Notes under the pieces: model-generated
Told to the model about the DNA's origin: nothing
Database searches by the model: none
The model's input: the letters and a program-made list of their open reading frames with translations, nothing else
NCBI GenBank assembly: GCA_026826555.1
Contig: JAKSZT010053883.1
Location: 30,485,282 to 30,549,281, forward strand
Origin: Tolypeutes matacus
Taxonomy: Eukaryota > Chordata > Mammalia > Cingulata > Chlamyphoridae
Reading direction: 5' to 3'
Length of the DNA stretch: 64,000 nucleotides
Shown here: positions 11,394 to 27,059 of the stretch, in pieces
How the letters are laid out: every line of letters starts with the position of its first letter
How positions within the stretch are numbered: position 1 is the stretch's first letter
Made by a program: the position numbers and the translations under genes

Positions 11394-11644
11394 CTGCTCT
11401 CTCTCTGCTGTTTTGCGGAGCTTGTACACAAACTCGCCCATGGCCACCAACACCGACAGGATCAGCCCGGCGGCCAGGACGATGAAGATGCCCCCGATCT
11501 TCTGGATGCCCAGGGCACTGGCCTCTTTGCTTTCCTCCTCGGGACAGCCGCTGCCACGCCACCACTTCTCCTTCATGATGTGCAGCTTGTCCTCCTCCTG
11601 CAGCTGCAGGATGGCGATGGTGATCTTGTCCCGGTACGGGGAAC
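11394..11644 (-). CDS. GRIK3: GRIK3 coding exon (human exon 15 equivalent), S2 end and TM4
   Basis: This exon is 251 bp. It supplies two bases of the split glycine, then reads [20 protein letters not shown] and ends [10 protein letters not shown] before donor GTAACC; acceptor is CTCTTCAG. It completes S2 ([20 protein letters not shown], a cysteine of the S2 disulfide) and encodes membrane helix 4, [24 protein letters not shown]. Relative to the human protein as recalled, VLSVLVAV appears as ILSVLVAM, conservative in a membrane helix. The donor GTAACC is weaker than the GTAAGT consensus. Confidence 0.98.
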
Positions 11645-12097
11645 CTGAAGAGGGGGCGGGGGTCCTGGCTGTCAGTAGGATTTGGTCATCATCGGCCACA
11701 TCCCCCCTCCCCCCACCAGGAAGCTCATGAAAGGGGAACACTATTGCCAGAGGGCCCTTCCCTCTAAATCTATGCATGGTATCTGGGTGGAAGTGTTTTG
11801 ATGTAGGGTGGGGGGTCTTGTCCATGACTACCTCCCACCCAGGCTCCTGGACCGCCCAGAGTATCAACCAGCTACATCAACAGGGTGTATGCCTGACCCC
11901 CGAGAACTGACCTCCTCCACCTGGGCTTTGTCCCAGGGTGGTCCCATCCCCCTGGCCTTTGGGCGGAGTCAACGCCATCTTTCTTGGCTGAACAGAGTGA
12001 GCCATAGAGGGAGCAGGAGGCTGTGAGCGTGCGCAGAAGTGGGGGGAGGCTCGCCGTCCTCTGTGCCCCCGCGACCCTGCCCACTGCCCTGGCTCAC
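11645..12097 (-). other. GRIK3: GRIK3 intron, 453 bp (shortest)
   Basis: This short intron separates the S2 exon from the TM4 exon. It contains no visible repeat, ORF of a known family or simple sequence beyond a C-rich patch at 11703-11717. Sense-strand donor is GTGAGC and acceptor CTCTTCAG. Confidence 0.9.
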
Positions 12098-12320
12098 CCA
12101 TGGGCGTGCCGATGCCGTAGCCCTTGGAGTCGATGAGGCCCCCGATCTGGGTGAGGTTGCAGTTCCTCTGGGTGACGTACTCGATGGTGGTGGACTCCAT
12201 GAGCAGGGCGTAGTCTGCCGTCAGTGTCCTCTGGATGCCCTCCTCGTTGTTCTTCACCAGCGCCGAGGGCTTGCTGCTCATGAAGGCCCACATCTTCTCG
12301 AAGGTGGAGATCTTGGATTT
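12098..12320 (-). CDS. GRIK3: GRIK3 coding exon (human exon 14 equivalent), S2 ligand-binding lobe
   Basis: This exon is 223 bp, entering in phase 0 with [20 protein letters not shown] after acceptor CCCCGCAG and ending GTPM plus one base of a glycine codon before donor GTGAGC. It forms lobe D2 of the agonist clamshell. The glutamate in [10 protein letters not shown] binds the ligand's amino group throughout ionotropic glutamate receptors. An NLT sequon (NCNLTQIGG) and the conserved [12 protein letters not shown] are present. GluK2 has an extra residue (SSRRQS against SSKPS), a further paralogue mark. Confidence 0.98.
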
Positions 12321-12584
12321 CTGCGGGGAGGGGTGACGCACACACAGCTGCTGAGCATGCCGGGAGCCAGCCCTCACCCCGCACTCAGCTGGGCCTGCTC
12401 ACTGAACTCTGCACAGTCCTCAGAGTAAGGAGTGCCACCCATTGCTCAGATGTGTGACTGAGGCTCTGGGTGGAGGGGTTCCCAAACACACAGCTGCTGA
12501 GTGATAAAGTCAAGATTTAGACTCAGGTCCACCTTCCTGGAAACCCTTGGCTCTTTGCCATGGCACAAGTGGTTTTCAGACTGA

Positions 12585-12845
12585 CTTGTGAAAATTTAAT
12601 TTTCTTTCTCTAACATTTATTAAACAATTATCACGTGCAGGCCTTGTTTTAAGTGCTTTACTGGTATTGACACATTGATTCTTCACAGCTACCACAGGAG
12701 GAGGGTACCAACATTAGATCCATTTTACAGATAGGGAAACTGAGGCATGGCTAAGTCACTTGCCTAAGGTTACTCAGCTAAGTTGCAAAGCCAGGCTTCA
12801 AACCCAGCCCCCCAACTCCAGAGCCCATGGTCCCAACCACCCAGC
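12585..12845 (-). repeat. MIR SINE, near full length
   Basis: Complement orientation: ATTTATTAAACAATTATCAC, CATTTTACAGATAGGGAAAC, TGAGGCATGGCTAAGTCACT, then GCTTCAAACCCAG near the tRNA-like end. Confidence 0.85.
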
Positions 12846-14879
12846 TGCTTCACAAGGACTGATGTGGGAACTCCCAATGGTATAACACCTCTTGGTATTC
12901 AAGCCCTTATGTAATCCCTGCCCATTAAGTGTGGGCTGGACCTAGTGACTTGCTTCTAACTCCCCCCAAAAGTGATGGGCAATTTGCTATGAAGCGATAG
13001 ATAACTAACACACCCTCTCACTTATATACACCCATATACTATTTCTGTTCCCAGTATTAGTTGCTTTCTCAGATACTCATCAATTCTGACTATTCCTGTA
13101 ATCAGGTTATCCAAGTCTAACCACCCTGGCTTTGCCACTCACATGCTCCCCAGACATTCTACCAGTCCTGGTTATTGCAACCTAAGTACTATTCTCCCTT
13201 CTTTCCCACCTCAGTCTCTCCTGCTTTCCAAATTCTCCCTCTTCAACCCAAGGTGGGAGTGAGAGGGTGGTTGAGGCAATCAGGGCTCCCCTGTACCTCC
13301 TAATGCATCTACCCATTAAGCCTTCTACCAATCAATGGATCCAGCCAGCCATCCTTTCATTCATGGGCTCCGCTACTTCCCCATACACTATCTACACACT
13401 AATTCATTCAACTATCACCTAGCTCTGACCTATTTTTCCATCCACCCCACCTCTCTTACCCACTCACACTTCCATGTAACCAGTCATCCATCCAGTAAAT
13501 CTCAAGTCCTGGCAAAAGCACTTGCCAATGAGCCACTTGGTAAGCCTTCGGTATCAGAATGGGATGAGAATTTTCATTTCTTCAAATTCCTCCCTCCCCT
13601 CTCATCTCATTTCTCCCATACGCAGGCCTGCCTGACATCAAAACACATACTCTTTCCAATAACACTACACCATAAATGGAGATAGGAACTTCAGTCGAGG
13701 GGAGTGTGGAGGCAGATGGGCTTTGAGGAAAGACATGTGAAAGCCTCCAGTGGGTAAAGGAAGACGGAAAAGAAATCGGAGCGCTTGGGTCAGTCAAAAC
13801 AGGAGGTGACAAGGCATGAAATCTCACCCTGGCTGTGATGCTGATTTCAAGAGGTTCTGCTCTCCAGCTCCACTGTCGATAAATTCACCACCTCTGTCAC
13901 TTTTAAGTGGCTTGGTCTAAGATCGCTTCCCTGCAATGGCCACCACTGGTCCTTGTCCTGTATCTTGGGGCTCCCATTCTCAACCACAACTGCTCATGGT
14001 CTCTGATTCCCCTTGAGTCCCGTCTCTGTCCTTGAGTGATTCTGTGGTTCTGGCTTCCCTTGGGCACATTAGAGCAGGAAGGAATGAAGCCAGGACCTCT
14101 CTGGGAATATCAGCCTCTCTCCAATGTCTCTGGGCCTGGCCACCAGAGGTCGGAGCTGTGGCCACTGGTGCAGGAAACGGAGTCCCACATGCCTATGGCT
14201 CCAGCGTCATCCTGTCTGTCCCAGCTCGAGAGAGACCCTTAATAAGCACTGCTTCTGGACCAGTCACCCAAATCAATTAATGGAATCGTTTGGAGCAGCC
14301 AATTCAGGGCAACATGCCAGGGCAGAGATACTTTTTTTATCAGTAAAATTGGCAAGAAAGTAAGTTTCAGGCTCGCGGCTTTCAATTCCAGCCTCCTCAA
14401 AGAAGTAAATTGATTTTCCCCAACTGAAGATACTTAATCTTGAGAATTTAACATTTCTGTACAAGAGAATGTATATAGGTATATATAAAAATATATCAAT
14501 TCTAAAGGGAGCTGAGGCCCAGGGTCTGTGTGCAGGGAGGAGGCAGCCACGTGATTCTATGCAAGATCTTCGGTATTTTCTGTATTGGAAATGAGGCACC
14601 TTTTCCCAAATTAATTGGCTTTCTTATCCCTGGGTGGGGAGGCTGTGGCCTTATCAGAGCCATGTACTTGCATAGTTAATCATTTCTCTTGGGCTATGTC
14701 CATGGAAGCCAGGAGGCCTCTCTGAGTCCATTGCCCCTGCCTGCTGCTGCAGCCCAAAGGTGAGGAAAAACTCACTGACCCTCTGTCCTCACTGCAGGGG
14801 GAGGGAGTTGGGGGCTTCAGGCCAGGGGCAGAGGCAGCCAGAGGAGTCAGCTCAAACCGGGGAGGGGAAGTATGCACAG

Positions 14880-15115
14880 ATTCTGGTGTCATGCCAAGCT
14901 GGGTTCAAATGCCAGCTCCTTCTAGTGGCCACAGGCAAATAACTTCACATCTCTGAACCTTACTTTCCACATCTGTGAAATGGAGGTGGTAAGTGTGCCA
15001 GATGCATGGGGTTATCACGCACATTCAGTGAGAAAAGGCATGAGAAGTGCTGAGCACAGAGTGGCCCCGAGTGGCAGGTGCACGGTAAGGGGCTGGTGTC
15101 ATTATTTTTACTGAA
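14880..15115 (+). repeat. MIR SINE
   Basis: GCTGGGTTCAAATGCCAGCT, CAAATAACTTCACATCTCTG and ATCTGTGAAATGGAGGTGGT in MIR order. Confidence 0.75.
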
Positions 15116-15534
15116 TCCTCTTTAAGGTTCAATTTCTTCATCTAGACGTTGGGCATAATAATCTCTGTTGTGCAGAGTTGGCATGAAGATCAAACGATAC
15201 CACACTCAGGGGTAGAGCATTCAGAGGCTGCGAGGGGCCAGGGAGGGCAGCGCAGGTAAGCAGAGAGGGCTGGGTGGTGTCTGACGGCCTGGAGGGAGCC
15301 TGTCATCTCCCAGGTGCTGAGCTTGTCACTCTGCGGGAGCCCCGGCCAGCTCAGGGATGCCGGGTCATTCGTGTTCTCAGAAAGCTAGAAGTTTGAATTC
15401 TTTTAAATGCAAACATTTCCCAACATCAAGATGCTGGCCACTCATTTTTTTTTTTTTAAATATAAAAGCAATGTGTGACCCTTCAAATCATGTCTGTGGG
15501 CTGGACAGGCCTGGGTAGCACCAGTTTGCAACAA

Positions 15535-15720
15535 TAAAAATAGTTAACATTTCTCTGTGCTTACTCTGTGCCAGGTACTGTTCTGAGCTGTTTACATGGA
15601 TTATCCCATGTTTACATGTTTACATGGATGGTCATCTCCATAACTCTACAACGGGAGTAGTAGTACTTTACTCATTTTACAGGTGAGAAAATTAAGGTGT
15701 AGAGAGGTCCCAGTAACTTT
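15535..15720 (-). repeat. MIR SINE fragment
   Basis: Complement orientation: CTGTGCCAGGTACTGTTCTG and CTCATTTTACAGGTGAGAAA. Contains a small internal duplication of a TTTACATG motif near 15590-15627. Confidence 0.7.
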
Positions 15721-17269
15721 CCCGCCATCACTAAGCCTGTCCCTGCATGGGTCGCGGCTCCCCTGCCCACCCTCTCTGGACCTCTTTTCCTTTCCAGGGA
15801 CACCCAGGCTCCTCCTGAAGGGCATGGCTCTGTGCAGAACACTGTCCTCACCGAGCCCCGTAGGCCCAATCCAGAGGGACCTGGATGGAGGGGGTTCTCC
15901 AGGTGCCCCCTGGGCTGGGCCCTCTCCAACTTAAGTCCTCTGCTCAGAAGGTGCTGCAGGGCAAGAGGAGCTAGAGGTCTGGCCTGCTTCCACGTACCTG
16001 GGTCAGCCAAGTAGAGGAGATTCAGAGGAGAAAGCGTGATTTACGGGCTCACTGTGTGCCCGCAGCTGTATGAACCACTGCACCTGCAGTGGCACAGTGC
16101 CTCCTCTGGCTAATTCGTGCACAGTGGGTATCAACGTCCAGGTTGTACAGGTGAGCTCATTGAGACTCGCCAACATGAAGCGACTTGCCCAAGATCACCC
16201 AGCAGAGACAAAACTCACAACTCCAATCCTGGTGTGTCGGACTTTAAGACTGATCATCCTTGACCGCGCCAGGCTGCAGCACACTGAATTCTGCCCACTC
16301 CCTGCTTTTCGGCCCTCCACCCTGCTTCTGCTTGAATGCAGAAGGGTGGACTAGATGACCTCTCCAAGTGCTTTCTGGGCTAGGACGGGGCAGAGGCTGT
16401 GTAATGGGGAGGGCTCGACAATGCCCAGGGCTCCTGAGTACCCAGAGTTCTCGGCCCCCAGCTCCCACCCCTTTCCTACGCTGCTATCTACACTCACTGT
16501 CCCTCCCAACTGCAATAACCTCCTCCCACCCCCAACATCGAAAGAGGCCTAAATCCTTGGAGGAGGAGACGCTGTCTTCTGACAACCCTCCCTTCAAAGT
16601 TGCCCAGCCCTCCCTGCAAAGAAAAACGCTTTCCCAATGCTCGCCTTTACATTTTGCCTACATACTTTTATAGCCAAATAGTGCTTTCAAAGGCCTCCTT
16701 TTTCATCTTCTAATTAATTTTTATCTTCCAAGACAGAGAGAGGACAACACAGGAGATGCTGTTTGTGAGGTCTGCTGCCCCCTAAACTCTTCAAATGAAA
16801 CTTCCTTTGGAATGATGGGGCTGCCACTAGCCACGCCTCTCCCAGGCTGCAGGGGAGGGCGCCAGGGAGCTGGAGCGCCCCCCCTCCCCCAGAGCCTGAC
16901 CTCCTGCTTTCTACTGTGGTCATATCTGGATAAGAATGGGCTTCCTCCTTCTCAGTCAGAGGGGCCTTTAAGGTGTCTGCAGCCTCACCAAGAACATGTG
17001 CTGACTGTGGAAGTGAAGCTCATCTGCCCTGCACCCGGGGTCACTCAAGGGTCCTCAATGCTGTCTCCTGCATTTGCTCCACTTGGCTCCTGCCATTTCC
17101 CATCTACTCGTCCTTGAATTCAGCAATGGCAGCCACTCAACTTGTATTAGTTGAGCAACTATACTGTGCCAGAACTGTGCTAGGCTGGGGATATGGCTCA
17201 ACTGACTGTGGCTTCACTCTTTCCCACTTGACTTCTGCAAGCTGGGGCTGGGTCCATAGAGAGGCCATA

Positions 17270-17515
17270 TGGACATAGTGACAAAGAACACAGGCCTCAG
17301 AACCAGACCGCTTGGGTTCAAATCCCAGCTCTGCTGTGTGACGTTCGGCAAATCAGTTAACCTCTCTGAGCCTCAATTTCATCCTGTATAAAATGGAGAT
17401 GATAAAAATCCCTACCTTCTAGGGTTGTTATGAGGATAATATGAGTTAATACAGGTAAAGTACTTAGAAAGGTGCCTGGCACATAATAAGCACTCAATAC
17501 ATGTTACCTTTAGGA
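17270..17515 (+). repeat. MIR SINE, near full length
   Basis: GGGTTCAAATCCCAGCTCTG, AACCTCTCTGAGCCTCAATT, TAAAATGGAGATGATAAAAA, GGTGCCTGGCACATAATAAG, the complete MIR order including the 3' end. A second partial copy follows at about 17600-17800. Confidence 0.9.
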
Positions 17516-18504
17516 TGTTGGCTACTCTCTGGAGAGGACCCCTGTTCAACGCTAGAGCTGCCTTGCTCACAAGCAGGGGAGAGGACCAGCTCTGCAAGGG
17601 AGGATTCTACAGTGGGTCTGGGGACTCCTCAATCTGGGTGCTGTGTGTGCAGATGGAATATCTGGCCTTACATCCTGGCTCCCCCACTGATCTGCTGTGT
17701 GATCCTGGGCAAATCACTCAGCCTCTCTGGGCCCCTGTTTCTCTAGGTTGAACTGATGGTTTCCATTCCTCTTTAATTTTCAAACATTCTGTGATAATAA
17801 GGAGGATATCACATGGCCTGGGATGAGGGAGGTACGATTAGGAAGCCTGGCTATAGGGGCAGGGACCTGGCAGGGGACAGGGAAGGAAGGAAGGGTGGCC
17901 AGGGATCTTTTGGTTGGTGATCGTGCTTCCAGCTCATTATCTGCAGTGGGGTTAATGTGACCATGTTTGGGCTCCTCTCTACCTACACAACAGTCCCGCT
18001 GTTGCTACCAATGAAAGAAGAGCTTCACTTGAATTAAAGCAGGAGACAGTGTGGTCAGACATAAAGGAGAATTAATTGACCATCAGTTGGGCAAGTAAGG
18101 GGAGTTGGTTCTGCAGATGGATGTGGAGTTGTCGCTTTGGGCCAATAAGCCTTGAACTGCAGCAGCCCAGCTGGGTGGCAGCAGCCGTATCCCTCCTCTG
18201 CCCCCCTCACTGAGCAGCTGGCAGGGAAGGTGTGCGAGGGCGGAGCCATCTGCGGTAAGCGCTGCTTGATGCTGAGGATAGCGGCTCGGTGGAGAGCCGG
18301 GACTGGGCTCTTGGAAGCCATTCTGAGCATCTTAGCATGGAGGGAGGCAAGGGCATCCAATCAGCGGCAATGAGCCTGCACCGGGCTTATTTATGCCGCT
18401 TCCCTTTGATCGGGAGCCCTGCTTAAAGACGGGCTCATGTGTAATGCATGAGGGATGCTCCGGCACAGTCGGGGCCACAGCCTGGGGCTGGGCATGAGCA
18501 GACG

Positions 18505-18910
18505 CGCACACACACACACACACACACATAGGCCGTTACACACACATACACACACTCATCCAGGCACACACAAGCAGATGCACACACAAACATTTTCTAC
18601 ACATATACACATGTAAACTCTGCCACATTCCTGCATTCACTCACAGGCACGTATCCACATGCCCAGCACACAGAGATGCATGCATGCCTGTGTTCACCAG
18701 CACACACACACATGCAGATGTGCAGCCGCTCATGCCCAAGCACAGATACCCACACCCTCACAGCAGACTCTTGTCATGGCCATGCATGTGCATACATACC
18801 TGTGGGCACAAATGGACGTTTGCCTGCATTACAACTGCTACACACACACAGGCAGCCATGCATGTGTACAACCCCTCGCACACTTGCTTACACTCACATA
18901 CACACACAAA
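18505..18910 (+). repeat. CA-rich simple sequence
   Basis: An uninterrupted CA run near 18508-18528 is followed by about 380 bases of imperfect CACA, CATA and CACATG units. This gives long ORFs rich in His and Thr on the plus strand that are not genes. Confidence 0.85.
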
Positions 18911-19359
18911 GTCCCAAATGGCTCTAACACGCCTACGACAATGCTTCTGCAATCCCCGAAATACATGGTAGTGACCCATGCTCGCAGCTTCTCAGGGTGG
19001 CAGTGAAACACGAGAGGGGAGCCCCTCTCCTCTCTCTTTTCTCTTTACTCGACAGCCTGGGCTTCCCATCGCAGGGAGGGACGTAGGGGAGACTAGGCAG
19101 GGGAGAGTGCTACTCGGGCCTCGTGCCCAGGGGTAGGAAGCTCTCCCACCCACCCAACTCCTTCCTTCCCTCCTCACTCAGGCCCCGCTGGAGGCTTGGT
19201 CCACGACTCAGTGTCTTAGCGTGGAAGGAGGCACGGGCTGCGGGTGGAGTGGGAACCAGAATCCAAAAAAAAAAAAGACTTACTGAGCATTTGGCTAATA
19301 TTTAAACAAACAAATTGACTGAGTTCTCAAATCCTGATCATTTCTGAGAATAACAAGAG

Positions 19360-19546
19360 CAGTGGTCCTCGAGTGTGGGCCCCAGGCCAGCAGCATCAGC
19401 CTCACCTGGGAACTTGCTAGAAACGCACATTCTCGGCCCCACCCCAGATCTGCTGGCTCGGAATCTTGAAGGGTGGGCTCCAGGGATCTGTAGTTTAACG
19501 AGTCCTCCCAGTGACTCGACTGTGCACTCAAGTCTGAGAACCACTG
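19360..19546. repeat. MER5-type hAT MITE
   Basis: Inverted ends are visible: GCAGTGGTCCTCGAGTG at the left and TCTGAGAACCACTGG at the right. Between them lie CACCTGGGAACTTGCTAGAA and CGGCCCCACCCCAGATCTG. Confidence 0.85.
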
Positions 19547-19549
19547 GAC

Positions 19550-19795
19550 TAGAACCTGGGCTTCAGAGAAAGGCAGAACTGGGCCAGGATTCAGCTCCAT
19601 CAGTTGTGAGTTCTTGGATGTGCCGCTTAACACCCTCCCCCCCCCCACGAGCCCCAGTTTCCACACACGTAAAGTGGAAATCATCTCATCACCGCCCTCG
19701 CAGGTTTTGTCATGACAATGAAATGTGGCCAAGTATTCAGCACAATGCCTGGCCCCCCATGAGTTCTCAGTAACGGTAGCTATCGATATTATTAT
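19550..19795 (+). repeat. MIR SINE, diverged
   Basis: Diverged MIR order: CCCCAGTTTCCACACACGTA, AAAGTGGAAATCATCTC, GCACAATGCCTGGC, GTAACGGTAGCTATCG. Confidence 0.6.
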
Positions 19796-20413
19796 TTTAA
19801 TTTCTGGAAGAACATGTACAGCTATTGCTTCTCAGGCCTAGCCAGAGTCTCCTGAATCCTCAGCTACTCTGGGCCAGAAGGTGAAAAGCCACTGGGGAGC
19901 TGAACCGACAACTTACAAAGCAGGAATGAGCAACAGAGTTATGTTCAGATACCCACTACAGCAGTGACTTGGGAAGGTGACAGGAGCTTTATCTGACGAC
20001 ATCAGCACTTCAAGAGCATAACGTCCTAAGTCACGTTGGTAAACACTCCTTCAATCTTAGGCCCTTTCTTAGAGGCTGTGCCCCCTGCTGCCTGCAGTGG
20101 CAGTGCAGAGGTCACTCCCTACCCTTGTCGATAGATTATGCTGAGACCCAAAGCCAAGGGCAGGGAGTCCACCAGCCCCAGGGCCTGTGTGTGTCTGGGC
20201 CACTTGACCCCCCCTTCCCCCTCCATCTTTCCTCTGTTTATTTAAGGAAATGGAGCACATTTACACTTTTTGTCCCAGGTGTGAAAATTTCTAGGTTCTG
20301 TGCTGGTACCAAGCTGTGTGGCCCATATCACCACAGCTCCCCAAAGTCAACTGATCCCAAGCAGAAAGGAGCTGAGCCCTGGGGATTTCTGGCCCATTGA
20401 CTCTATGTGGTTA

Positions 20414-23097
<2,684 letters not shown>

Positions 23098-23216
23098 CTT
23101 GCTGCATCAGGGATCCCATCCCGAACCAGAAGCTATTAAGCAAAGTGAAGTTGTTCTCCACCACCTCGGAGCCAGGGTTGCAGGGGTGAGCATCGTACCA
23201 CTCATAAGGGCTGAAC
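23098..23216 (-). CDS. GRIK3: GRIK3 coding exon (human exon 12 equivalent), pore loop M2
   Basis: This exon is 119 bp. It completes the split arginine codon (AG|G), then reads [12 protein letters not shown] and ends SLMQQ plus the first base of a glycine codon. Acceptor is CTGCTGCAG and donor [24 protein letters not shown] is the re-entrant pore loop. The Q/R-site codon (first Q of MQQ) is CAG, so the genome encodes glutamine. GluK1 and GluK2 transcripts are edited here but GluK3 is reported not to be (established knowledge). An NFT sequon lies just before the loop. Confidence 0.98.
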
Positions 23217-23399
23217 CTGCAGCAGAAGAGGGTGTGGTGAGACTGGGGAGATGGGAAAGCAGGGGCGTCCTTGGCACAGGGGACCATGATTTAGCAAACA
23301 TTTGTGTGCCAACCACTTTAGCATCGATTCCCTCATTGTTCTGCTGGGGAGGCAGGGAATGGGAAATCAGGGCCATTTTTTTCTTGATCTTTATGGTTA

Positions 23400-24000
23400 G
23401 TGCCTTTTTCTGGTTATAAAAATAATTCAGAAGTATCTCTTAAAATTAAAAGTGCAGATGCCCTTCAACCTGGCCACTCTGCGACTCATCACCCATCCTA
23501 GAAAACACACTCATACATAAAGAGACGTGCACGAGGATGTTTACCAAAGCATTGTTTGTAATAGCAAAAAAATGGAAACAACCTAAATGTCCTTCAATAG
23601 AGGAATGATTAAATAAACGATGTCATGAGCGTACTTTGAAATATCACGCAGCTGTTAAAAGAGAATGAGGTACTTCTAGATGTACAGATAGGGAAAGATG
23701 TTCAACATATATTGTTGGTAAAAAAAAGTGATAAAAAGTCAGAACAATATGATCACATTTCTATAAATGGATTCCTGAAGATATGCTATATACTTCTCTT
23801 TATGTTTATATCTCTATTTATGTAAATACATATAAAAGGATACGGAAGGATTCATATTTTAAAAATAACGGTTTTATCTCTGCGGAGGGAAATAGGAATG
23901 GAGGAAGGGACTTCAGGAAGGCCTGTTACTTTATATGCATTATAGGAAGTTTTAAAAATGAGAATGTGTTTTTGAATTACTTGCACAATTAAAAAAAAAA
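23400..24000 (+). repeat. L1 LINE 3' end
   Basis: Text typical of old L1 3' ends: AAATGGAAACAACCTAAATG, TCCTTCAATAGAGGAATGAT, CAGCTGTTAAAAGAGAATGA, ending in an A10 run near 23989. A second fragment, with AATGCAATAAAAAATGAAAG, follows to about 24160. Confidence 0.8.
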
Positions 24001-25679
24001 CAATGAAGAGAATGTAAAGCACACTCATAAAATACTCAAACAGTACAGAATAATGCAATAAAAAATGAAAGTATTCCATGATCTTATCTCCCTAGAGAGA
24101 ACAATGTGGTATATAATTTTTCAGGTTTTTCTCTCTGAATATATAAATACATACACGGCCGGAGGAAAAAGGTTACTTAAAATGCCCCACTGCCTTCTAA
24201 GGACGAGGAGTCTTGCTCACCAGGGGGGGTTTTGTTCACTGCATGAGTTCCTGTTGAGGATATTTAAGTTTGAAGAAGCTGGGAGGAAACTAGATCACTC
24301 TGGAGAGATTTTAAGGTGCTGGAGAACATTCTCGAGCTGGAGAGACGGAGAGGCTACTTGGACCTGGGGCTGGTTGCAGGGGGCTGGGGAACGTGGGGTG
24401 GGATGGGGTGCTTTTTTTTTTAAGTGTGATGTTGTAGCTCCCCCTTCCCATCTCCCTTCTGAAAGCTGTAATAAATTATACATTTATCACCAATGGCCAT
24501 GTGAGAAATTTGTTTTCATGATGCTGGAAGATCCTACAGACATGAAATTCTAACGTGAGGTTTCAGTCCAAGATGGGGATTTTCGAAGGAAATGGCCACA
24601 CATTGGTTAGAAGCTCTAAAATTCCACAAGAAGAACTACAGAGGCAGGAGAGGGGAGATGAGACACTGTGGGGGAGAAGGGTTTTTGGAGAAAGCCTTTG
24701 GAGAGCTGTGAGTGTTGGTGTCCCCCTTTCCCCCCGCCAAGTCTAGGGAGAGGGGTTTCCACAGGACCACTGGGAGCTTGCTGTGTGGCCCCTAGAACTG
24801 AGCAGATGCAGTGGACGGAGCCTGCCTGTGAAGAGTGGAAGGCAGGGGTCGTGCTGATGCATCTTTCATGCATCACCGGGTGGAGGCCGGTGGTCTCTGC
24901 TGCATGGCCCTGGCCTGCAGGCCCAGAGACCACCAGATCTAAGGGCGTGTGTCTCCTGGTCCAGCCCAGGTCCACCTTGACTCCTCTCCTTGGAGGGCAG
25001 TGGGACTCCAACAGGAGAGGCTGTGAGGCCTGGGCTGCTGGAGGGCCAGGGGACGAGTGGGGAGTGGGCCACCAAAAGGGGCTCTGCTCAAGTCCAGAGT
25101 GTGGTCAGAGAGGCCTTGCTGTGGAGCCTCCAGAGAAGCCCAGAAGGTGCCGGTGAGACAAAGAGCCAACCCCAAACCTCAGCCAGTCAGAGAACGGGAC
25201 ACCATTCTATGCGGGCTCCAATCCAGCTTTCTAGCCCCTCCTCCCTCCTGTTTTCTCTGCTCTTTGGGTGCAAAGAGAAGTGGGGGCAAGGGCTGGGGCA
25301 GGGGTGCAGAGGAAGCAGCCGAAGGGGAGCAGGGCTGACCGCACACACCCTTCTTCATTGGGGAGAAGTCTTATTTGTTCATGAAGATGAAAATGTTGAT
25401 TATATACTGGCCTCAGTCTTCTAATTTCTGAGTGAAGACGGTGTTTTCATGATTTAGAGAGACCTAGGTCTTTCCTGTGACCTGGGAGTTAGCCAAAATG
25501 CCACAGGCCCTGGCAGAGCTTTCACTGGGGCCAGGGGAGAACTTCTACCTCTGTAACATTGGAAGGTGTGGTGGGAGACAAAATAAAGATGATTTCTGAT
25601 GACTTCTCATGAGTCTTGGTTTTTTAATGTGCCAGTTACACAGACACACACACAAATATGATATTTAAAAAAACAAAAA

Positions 25680-25870
25680 TATCACACCATACCATAGTAC
25701 TATCCTAGAACCTAGTTTTTCAGCTAATAAGTCACCAGCCTCTTTCCAGATCAGTGCTCCTAGGTGTACCTTCTTTATAACCACTGCATAGTCTTTTGCT
25801 TTTGGTTTTGAACCACTCCCCATACTGATGGCATTTAAGCTGCTGTAAACTCTGCTGAGAGCAACCTCCA
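25680..25870 (-). repeat. L1M-type LINE fragment
   Basis: Complement of L1 text around CTGCATAGTCTTTTGC and GCATTTAAGCTGCTGTAAAC. Strongly diverged. Confidence 0.45.
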
Positions 25871-27059
25871 TGCCAAGGGCACCTTGTCCTCTGGGCTTTG
25901 CTGCGAAGGCTTTCTAGATTTGGGGAAACTCTAAAGTGTGGCTCAAGGATGATATTTCAACAGGATGAATGCCCAGAGGAGGAACTGCTTACGAGGATAA
26001 AAACAACTGGCTCTAGGAAGGGCTTCTTGGTTGCAAAGTGCTGTCACAGGCTGGGATCCTTGCCACGGGAGAAGGCGATGGCACAGTGCCCCTTTGACTG
26101 GTGTGGGGTGCCGCTCAGAGAGGTCAGATCCTGCAGGCACGGGTTGCTGGGCTTAGATCTAAACCCCAGGGCCATGCCAGAGACAAGACCCGGGGTGGTG
26201 GCTGGGTAGGGAAGGAAGGGGCCTCCTGAGTAATGGTGGGTCTTGGGGCTGCAAGGGGCCCTCCCAATCTTGCTATAAAGTGGGAGTTTGTAGAGGTTGA
26301 CTCGGGGATGCTTGTTTTTCACTTTGGGGAGAAGGCTGCAAACCAGTCCAGCGAGGGAGGTGTGGGCAGGGCACTGGCTGATCTGCATTGGCTTTGGCTG
26401 GAATGTGACCCCAGGGGCTGGACTGGCAGCTTGCCCTCGGCCCTGTGTCCTGGGTCAGACACCGAGGATTCCTTCCTTGCCACAGGGGCCAACTGTGGTG
26501 AGAACACTGCCCTATACTCCCTTCCTTTTCTCTTCTCGTCTCCAGGCATGAAGCAGAATATCCTGGTGGCAGGGAAAGGCCTTGCTCCTTGACTGGACCC
26601 CTGGTACTGCACAGGCCCAGGAGTGGGCCTGGGGACCTGCCCACCCTTCGCAGACCCATCACTTGGTGTGTGGGTCTGTACCTGGATCTCCAGCAGCAAG
26701 CATAGAGTGGGCCAGAGGGCACAGGTCACATAGTGGGGTCCAGAGATCAACGTCCACCCTACAGACATGTTGTACTTGACCCCAACAGTGTTGTAAAAAA
26801 TCGAATCATTGGTCACATATAAAAACCATAATGGTCACACATAAAAATCTGAGTGTCTCTCTAAATCTCATTAGCTCTGGACCTGTATTTTTGCCTAGCG
26901 CAATCTGTTGGAGCTGAGTAGCGGCTACCCCCTTTAGTCAGGGTGTGTGTTCTTCAGTTTGCTTCAGTCCCTACCGTTCCCTACTGCCAACTACCGGCCT
27001 CCTTCATGTCCCTGTGCTACCTGCCTGGCCCCTGTGGGCACCTGTGTTTATGCCCCCTG

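Noticed and set aside
11079..11867. A 262-codon minus-strand ORF as one coding unit
   Set aside because: Only 11394-11644 is coding. The rest is read-through into introns past a clear acceptor and donor.
18676..18971. His/Cys-rich ORFs in the CA-rich block
   Set aside because: They are translations of simple CA sequence in several frames at once.
25575..25600. A plus-strand polyadenylation signal (AAATAAAG) ending a second gene
   Set aside because: No coding exon or retrocopy could be recognised upstream on the plus strand.
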